Assembly (NCBI RefSeq): GCF_008831285.2
Contig: NC_045145.1
Location: 12,646,802 to 12,710,801 of the forward strand
Direction: 5' to 3'
DNA: 64,000 bases
Origin: Nymphaea colorata
Lineage: Eukaryota; Streptophyta; Magnoliopsida; Nymphaeales; Nymphaeaceae
Positions 57,406 through 64,000 of this stretch are shown in pieces (within the stretch, counting starts at the first letter, position 1; each line of letters begins with the position of its first letter). The notes below the pieces were generated by a model. That model made no database searches, was not told the DNA's origin, and worked only from the letters and a program-made list of their open reading frames with translations. Position numbers and translations under genes: made by a program.

Positions 57406-58640
57406 CGCCTTTATGTTTAGTTACATGGCAAAAAATCTCAATAATTATTGTGAAAGATAATGACGACTTAATTTTATAATGAATTTATTGATTTTTCCAC
57501 ATAACTAGACATTCTATTTTAGCTAAAACCACCTCTGACCTAAATCTGTTTGTTGAAGTGTGTAAACCATTACTAGTAAGAAATAAAAAATAAATAGTTC
57601 AAAGTGATCTGCAAGCTCTCTCAAAATCTATTGTAACAAATAAACAATTAAGTGTGTATCATCACCGTAGTAGAGAGAGAGAGAGAGATATTATGTGTAG
57701 GAGCTAACTTTTTCTTTGAAGTTCTTCTCTTCTTCAGCTATATAAATACATTATTTGTAAAACTCCCACATAGGTATGACTCCAATGCTTAGAAATGTAG
57801 AATAAAAAAAATCATGTTTTTTGAGCAGATGGGTATGATTTCACTAATCAAGAAATTTCTCAACTGTGGATTTTCAACTCCTTGTTAAATATAGGTGTCT
57901 AGAAAAAAAAAAAAAAATTCTTTGATTCCTAGCTAGGTTCTTAATTATGGATATCAGATAAAGCTGAGTTTGGGAATGATCCTCGACTATTTTCCATTAG
58001 AGGAGTCCAGTCAGGGGGCAGTAGGGGCCATGGCCCACCCCCATGATTAAAAATATCTTTAAAAAAAAAAAAAAAAAAATCAATAATTGGCCCCTGTAAA
58101 AATTTTGAAAAATTATTGTTTAGCCCCTGTAAAAATTTTGAAAGTACGGTTTATCCCCTGTAAAGAAAAATTTCTGACTCTGCCGCGATTGTGCCAAATA
58201 AGACTATTTATCTATCTATATTTTATCAATTGAAAATCCATTCTATTGCCAATAATAACTAATGAAGCTATACTGTTTTCTTCTACATAAGACTATCGAT
58301 CTATATGTTAATGTTACGTGAAGGAAGATCCATTTTGTTACCAACAATAAGTAATATTCCACATTTTGGACATTGCTCTGCTCAAGTTGTTGATCCTCTA
58401 CTTATTAATATATGAAACTGAATGTTGTTTATTAGTCTTGTTCTGCAGCGCATCAAAATTAGCAAGGCGTTGTTCCAATTTGTTCTTCAAAGTGGTATTA
58501 GAAAATGTAGTCATTAGGATACTTTCATCTGCAATATTCCATTTCATGTCACTTGAGTATTTAACCTTTCGGCTGAATGTGGCACATACACTCGTGACTT
58601 CTGTAATGCCATCTGAACATGACAGAGTCCAGACATCATG

Positions 58641-59719
58641 TTGGTGTTTGTCCTGAATCTTTTCTAAAAGATCGCACTTGGTGATGAGAGTAGGGCTAAA
58701 TTAAGTTCAAAATTCTAATACCAATTGGTATTTGGAGTCACAATCACATATTGATAGTGAAACTTTGACGGGGCGGAGCCAAGGGCCTCTCAATTTTTTT
58801 TTTTTAATTTATATGTAAATTTTAGAAATATAAAATTTTTGAAAAATGATATTTTTGCCCATATCAAAATTTAGAAAATCAAAATTTTTGGTTCTGCCCC
58901 TGGATGTGGCCATATATTATTGGTCGAGGGAAACTAATTAAGAAGCTCTCACAGTTTTAGGGCACGACTGCGATATAAATGAGTAGACCATTTAAAGCAA
59001 CAATATGAAACTTAAGGGCTTTTTCAGGGCTGTGTGGGCAGCTCTGCCTATATGTGGCTCTACCACTGGCCATGGGCTTGACTTGAATTTTTTTTCCAGC
59101 ATTTCTACTAATATGTTTAGCTCGCGATCGGTTAAAACTACAGTAGTATGAACTTGTAATTTGTTTTGATGAAAACTCAGATGAAAGACAGTTGATGCAC
59201 TCGATCTTTCAATAAACCTATATCTTACCAAATAAAATCAAGGTGGATGTCCACCTGCCGGCTGTTTGGGAACCTATATATTACCATATCGACGGGCAAG
59301 TTTGCAAAACTTTACTGAAAATACAAACGTTGGTTCAAAGAAATAGTAAAGGCAATAAGAGAGAAAGGTTATATGCACCTCTTAGGTAATCTTGCCCTAG
59401 AAACAAATATGAACTACCTGTTGAGAAGAAATGCAGGCATCTTTTTAAAAAGTTACAACCTATCATGTGTATGTAGGAAATATATATATATATATATATG
59501 AGTAAGTGAATGGTGACTCTGGTTATCTAAAGTTACCAAACCATCTAACGAAAGTCATCCATCTGATGCAAATAGATGGTTGAAAGAAAAAAGTAAAAAC
59601 TAATATATATGACAAAAATACTCATGACATTTTTCTTCTTATTTTTCTCTTAACCAGCCATTATGCTAGAACCGACGGACGGTTCATGTTAGATAGCTGA
59701 ATGACTCTAAAAAGCCAAG

Positions 59720-59764
<45 letters not shown>

Positions 59765-59937
59765 ACTGCCAAATGATTAAACAATCACAAATTGTCATTA
59801 AAATCACCATGCTACAGTAAAATTATCAACGGTTTCTAGTGTATTGACAATTTATGGTTTTAATAGTGATTAATGGTGCTTTTAGTGATGTGTGTTTATT
59901 TATTTAGATATCTGAGAACATTCATAACACACACACA

Positions 59938-59982
<45 letters not shown>

Positions 59983-62900
59983 GAGAAAGAGAGAGAGAGG
60001 AGGAGCTAGTAGGGGTCATAACACCCTCTCAAATGTTTAAAAAATAAAAAATATAATATAAATTTCAAAAATTTTATTTTGGTATATATAAAAAATTTAA
60101 AAAATTATATTTGAACCTAGGTTAAAATTTTAAAACTATAGTTCAGCTCCTACAAAAAATTACTAGCTCGTGCATATTTAGATGTTGAAGGTACAAAGAA
60201 CAACCTCAACATTTAATTTTTTCAGGTCAATTGTTAAAAAAAAATAACGAAAAAAGGTAATAAGATATTTTAGTTCATACTGTTTTTTTAGTAGGCATAC
60301 ATTTATTTGTTTATTGCAAAGCGTGTTGACTAGCATCAATTAAGGCCAATTTGTTCATTCCACCGGCTATCCAACTTGGCAGCAGGCATGGCAGTGGCTA
60401 CTTAAATCATCGCCTACGTCATCAACCTGTCCTATCACGCCGCCGCGATGTATATCCTTCGGCTTCTTGGAGTTCTTGTTTTCTCGTTGACGATTTAAAA
60501 AAAAAAAAGATGTGCTTAGCCACACCCAATCCGATGAACAATCAGATCAGTGCCAACCCTTTTTAAGAATTTTTAGTTTTCAATTAATTTTTTAAATGAT
60601 TCATATAAATAGCCTAACCTTAGATTCATATACATTAAAAAAAAAAAAAAAAAAACAATTGCAAATCATGCACTTCTTGATTTGAAACTGTGGTCAATCA
60701 AATTTTTGTGCGGAATATATCATTTGCAACAGTTTTTGAACATTACAAAGTATAAAAATCAACATCAAATAATAGTAGATCTGATGGAAGTTGGCGGTTG
60801 ATTTCAATTCTTTTGGAGACTTGGCTACATAAGCTCATAAAAGATGTAACCAGTGAGATATTAAATGAATTCCCATGCAAGGTTGGAAATAATTAAGCAG
60901 ACCCACCAAATCAAGTACAATTATTAACAATTGCAACTTGGTTGATCTAAAACGTATCGAATACGTTCTTTTGGATTAAAAAAAAAAATTGTGTTGTAAA
61001 TTCATGCGACCGAAAAGACTTCGACGTGCATCGCATTTTGGGCAGAAACAGATAGATCCAAATCCAAATTTTGTAAGTGGATATAGATAACTGTGAATAC
61101 ATGTAAATAGATTGAGAACCGAAATCCATTCATTCCTTTGTAGAAAAGAGTGTATGTTTCATTTTGTACAGTTGGTAGAAGAAATGAAAGGAATGAAAAT
61201 GCAAGTTCTTGTTGCTTTTCTCTTCTTTCTTTAAGTTTCAATCAGTTCGTTTGGTTTTTAGTTAGCTTTAGTATCATCCTGCCTTAGTTTTTAAACCTGA
61301 CAGATTAGGATTCGTTTATCTTAATCCGTCTTATCAGAGCGAGGCCTTGGAGTTGGAGAGGCAGTAAAGTTCCACCATTAATGGAAGAATAGGTGCAGCA
61401 GATATGAATCTCAATGTGATTTAGCTTATACCAAGCAAAGATTTGCTGCCATGGCAAGGTAAATGGAGGAATTCAATGGGATGTTCTGCTTGGTTCTGCA
61501 GTATGCACAAAATCTTCAGAGACTTGCTGTGGTAAACACCCGCTCGGCCATGGGAGGATCGTCGTCGGAAGGGGTTCCCGCCGGAACCTCACTTCAGTCT
61601 CACGAACCCATCGCATCGGCAAGGGCCCACGCCGGAAACCCATTAATGGTGGCGTCGCTCAGACAGAGTTTTGGACAGGCAATTTCTTCCACCGACGAAC
61701 CAGTTTCTTCATCCACCCACGATCGGCTGGGTTCAGGCGTTGTAGGCAGATTGGAGGAGATAAAAAACCGATGCCAAATGTTCTAAGGAGGAGTATCATT
61801 TTGGTAATATGATGAATTTAAAATCCGTCGAGGATCCAACCTGGGGAGTTTGATGCAGAGCCAGAAGCAGATAGATGCAGATCCAGATTCATATAAAAGC
61901 CATTAAGAAAACATTGATGCCATTTAATAGAATTTGGCTTAGTGCGTGAGATTAGCGTATGAGAGACTCAATGACTTATCAAGAGCAGATGATGGTTGCA
62001 CATTTCTTCCTACGACTTTCTTCTAACTCTAAAGTATAGATACGTATGGGCACTGATATCCCTACTCCATCATATGCTTACAATGTGTTGAATCATCATG
62101 CCTTATCTTTTCCTTACTAGTGCCCAAGTGATTCTACTACATCTGAAGATTTTATAATGCAAATCTTTATGAGGGCATAAACTAAACTTCTGAAAATTTT
62201 AACACGTAAAACTTTCATGGTCCATGCCAAGCCCACATGTTCCTCATCTCTTAGTTAGGATTAGGAGCGGAGGTAATCAAAATATAGTTTCAAAATTTTA
62301 ATAGAAGGCTGAAATATAATTTTTAAAAATTTTTATATATGTTAAATTCTTTCAAAATTACATGTCTCTTTTTTTTTGTATATGTTAAAATAGAGAGCAC
62401 CTTTAAATAATAGGCAATAATTAAAAATGCATGTTTACTTTTGAATAATAGACAATATTAAAAAAATTTCATATTTAACTAAAAAGGTTACGAGTTTATT
62501 TGATCAGGCAACTATTTATTTGTAAAAATTTACTATTGTTGGGCTCCGTGATAAAACAACAGAAAACCATCTAGTTTGGTGAATATTGTATTGAAACTTG
62601 ATAGATCAATCAATCATTCTCTACTATTTGCCCGTCCGTCTCTCTTTAATGAGGCCATTATAGAACGGTGCCATACTCTTTTCCTTCCATTTAAGATCAT
62701 CTAACCAAATTGTAGTTAGTTTTTGAAATTTGATTCCACCAATCAGCTTAAAAGTTCTAAATTTATAGACTCTGGAAAAAAAAAATGTCGAATCCCATGC
62801 ACGAATTAAATCCTTAACCTCATTACTTTGATAAATTCAAGATAACTTTGAAACTAATAATTCTGCATTGTGATAAAAATGAAGTTAGTTTCTGCATTGG

Positions 62901-63186
62901 ATGTCGAGTACGTTCTTTAATTTTGAGTTCCTGAATTCAGTGTATGTCGTAGATAATCTGAGAGAATAAAAAACAGTTCTAAATCAACTTCATGAGAACT
63001 GTAGCGGAAGAAAATCCATTTCGTAGCTGTAAACAGAGAACAAAGCCATTCACGGCATCCAGGAAGCAATCTCAAAAGAGGAAGAACAAGAAAAGGAAAA
63101 AGAAAAAAGAAAAAAGCAAAGCAAAAAGAAAAGAAAAGCAAAAGATGGGAAGAAGCCAAGTGAAAGAAGAATAACGCCACGACCAA
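58641..63186. other. AT-rich intergenic stretch, no supported gene
   Basis: Decayed short elements of the CAGGGGCGGAGCCA family lie at about 58769-58902, with a relative around 60000-60165. (TA)n runs lie at 59480-59500, 59724-59762 and 59939-59982. The GC-richer frame at 61463-61786 (107 codons) has no family motif. The part 61916-62105 repeats 54443-54690. The last 200 bp (63000-63180) are purine-rich, probably the 3' UTR side of the DUF247 gene. Confidence 0.5.
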
Positions 63187-64000
63187 CTAAAAACGGGACG
63201 GTGGAGGTGCAGAAAGTGACGGCGGCGGAGGAGAAGAATTGTTCTGGTTCAAGGAAACGTAGTAGCTGAGCGCAGAGTAGACGGTTTGGGCGATGGTGAG
63301 GCCGAGGAGGACGATGGCAGCAAGGAGGGAGAGGAAAGCCCAAGGGCTTCTGAAGTAGGTGTGGATGAGGTTGGCCCTCCAGACGTTGGTCTTCTGCAGG
63401 GAGTAGGCGCCGAGCGCCCTGTAGACCTCGCCGAGCTTGGAGTTGGGGTCGATGGTGACGTCCCTGCTCAGCTCGTTGAACAGCTTGGCCACGGCCTTGT
63501 CGCTGCCGAGCGCGTTCAGAATGATTCCCTTCTTCTGCAGCAGGGCGACGTCCTTATCGGTGTCGATGATTTCGTCCATGAAGGAGACGTAGGCGCTGAC
63601 CTCGATGCCGGCGCCGACGTGCAGCCGCTCGAAGGCCAGCAGGTTCAGCAGTGACGACTCGCTCGTGTCGTCCAGCATGATCCACGGCAGGCTCAGCACG
63701 CCGTGCCTGAACTCGATGTCCTTGAGGCTGTTCGTCTTGCTCTTCGTGAACCGGACTCCCGCCTCGTACAGCTCCGTCACGCTCCTCACCACCACGCTCT
63801 GCTTCTTCCCGTCGACCGACCGATGGAGCCGGACCGGCCCCTCGATCCGACCCTTCCTGTACACGTCCAGTACGTGCAGCCCCAGACCACTGCCGGGGGC
63901 CTTGGTTGCCTCAATATTCAAGGAGAAGAAATCGGCCACCAGTTTGTGCACGTACCCGTCCTCCGACTTGGGCTTCCTCGTCTCCGCCGCCACCAACCTG
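63187..64000 (-). CDS. DUF247 (UPF0481) protein, C-terminal part, runs off the window
   Basis: Minus strand, stop at 63187-63189, open to the window edge (about 270 residues). There is no ATG in the visible part; the first candidate is a TTG, so the true start lies beyond 64000. Family marks are the LHVLDVYRK block, SVTELYEAGVRF, FRHGVLSLPWIMLDD, SLLNLLAFE, VSAYVSFMDEIIDT.KDV.LL and LF.ELS. A C-terminal membrane helix (PWAFLSLLAAIVLLGLTIAQ) follows. After the helix comes a Ser/Pro-rich tail. DUF247 proteins are plant-specific single-pass membrane proteins; members act in grass self-incompatibility (S and Z loci), but most have no known role. Third codon positions are strikingly G/C-rich against the AT-rich window. 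No intron was seen. Confidence 0.92.
   Translation of the reverse strand, partial: RLVAAETRKPKSEDGYVHKLVADFFSLNIEATKAPGSGLGLHVLDVYRKGRIEGPVRLHRSVDGKKQSVVVRSVTELYEAGVRFTKSKTNSLKDIEFRHGVLSLPWIMLDDTSESSLLNLLAFERLHVGAGIEVSAYVSFMDEIIDTDKDVALLQKKGIILNALGSDKAVAKLFNELSRDVTIDPNSKLGEVYRALGAYSLQKTNVWRANLIHTYFRSPWAFLSLLAAIVLLGLTIAQTVYSALSYYVSLNQNNSSPPPPSLSAPPPSRF

Larger units (their letters stand above)
55300..58640. repeat. Cytochrome b5/B12D segmental duplication, copy 2
   Basis: Collinear with 50328-54110. It is interrupted by about 0.7 kb of extra DNA at 56730-57405. The right limit is soft: weak similarity (GTGACTTCTGTAATGCCATC.GAACAT) reaches about 58620. Confidence 0.88.

Noticed and set aside
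61463-61786. 107-codon frame upstream of DUF247
   Set aside because: GC-richer than its surroundings but with no recognisable domain. It could be a gene fragment but cannot be supported from sequence alone.
63286-63654. 122-codon acidic frame on the plus strand
   Set aside because: Antisense shadow of the G/C-biased DUF247 gene.

Overview
This window is nuclear DNA from a flowering plant. The genes are split by introns, among them one of 6.7 kb and one of 4.2 kb. The DNA is AT-rich and full of (TA)n and (CT)n microsatellites, Ty1/Copia remnants primed by the initiator-tRNA-Met site TGGTATCAGAGC, and short hAT-like elements with 8-bp target duplications. The host gene families are plant types: phytocystatin, B12D, DUF247, ER cytochrome b5 and an apoplastic PI-PLC-X protein. 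I cannot name the species. I saw no CRISPR array, tRNA or rRNA gene, and no organelle insert.

Layout. 1-4.3 kb: nested retroelement debris, namely a Copia fragment on the minus strand at the left edge, degenerate repeat arrays, an orphan promoter-like block, and an LTR with its primer site. 4.3-5.8 kb: a phytocystatin pseudogene in a segment copied from, or to, 21.5-22.4 kb, where an intact phytocystatin lies. 7.5-14.3 kb: a small hAT element, a broken Copia element and an isolated LTR. 14.9-19.3 kb: a 2.19-kb tandem duplication containing a non-autonomous hAT-like element that carries a piece of a CCCH zinc-finger/ankyrin gene. 19.3-25.7 kb: a second segmental duplication and the intact cystatin. 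27.2-37.4 kb (minus): a seven-exon PI-PLC X-domain gene. 40-42 kb (minus): another degraded Copia. 43.1-50.6 kb (plus): a three-exon cytochrome b5 gene. 50.8-51.4 kb (minus): a three-exon B12D gene converging on it. 55.3-58.6 kb: a second copy of the end of that block, with an intact second B12D gene and a dead cytochrome b5 tail. 63.2-64.0 kb (minus): the C-terminal part of a DUF247 gene that runs off the window.

The host genes do not form one pathway. What unites the window is duplication and decay: cystatin (one live, one with a stop at the inhibitory-loop Gln), cytochrome b5/B12D (two live B12D, one dead b5 tail), and the hAT element with a captured CCCH fragment, itself duplicated. The gene-capturing hAT element, with a perfect 8-bp target duplication around the whole tandem array, is the best candidate for something not described before. 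All splice sites were placed by eye from GT/AG, reading phase and remembered family sequence. No search was run.
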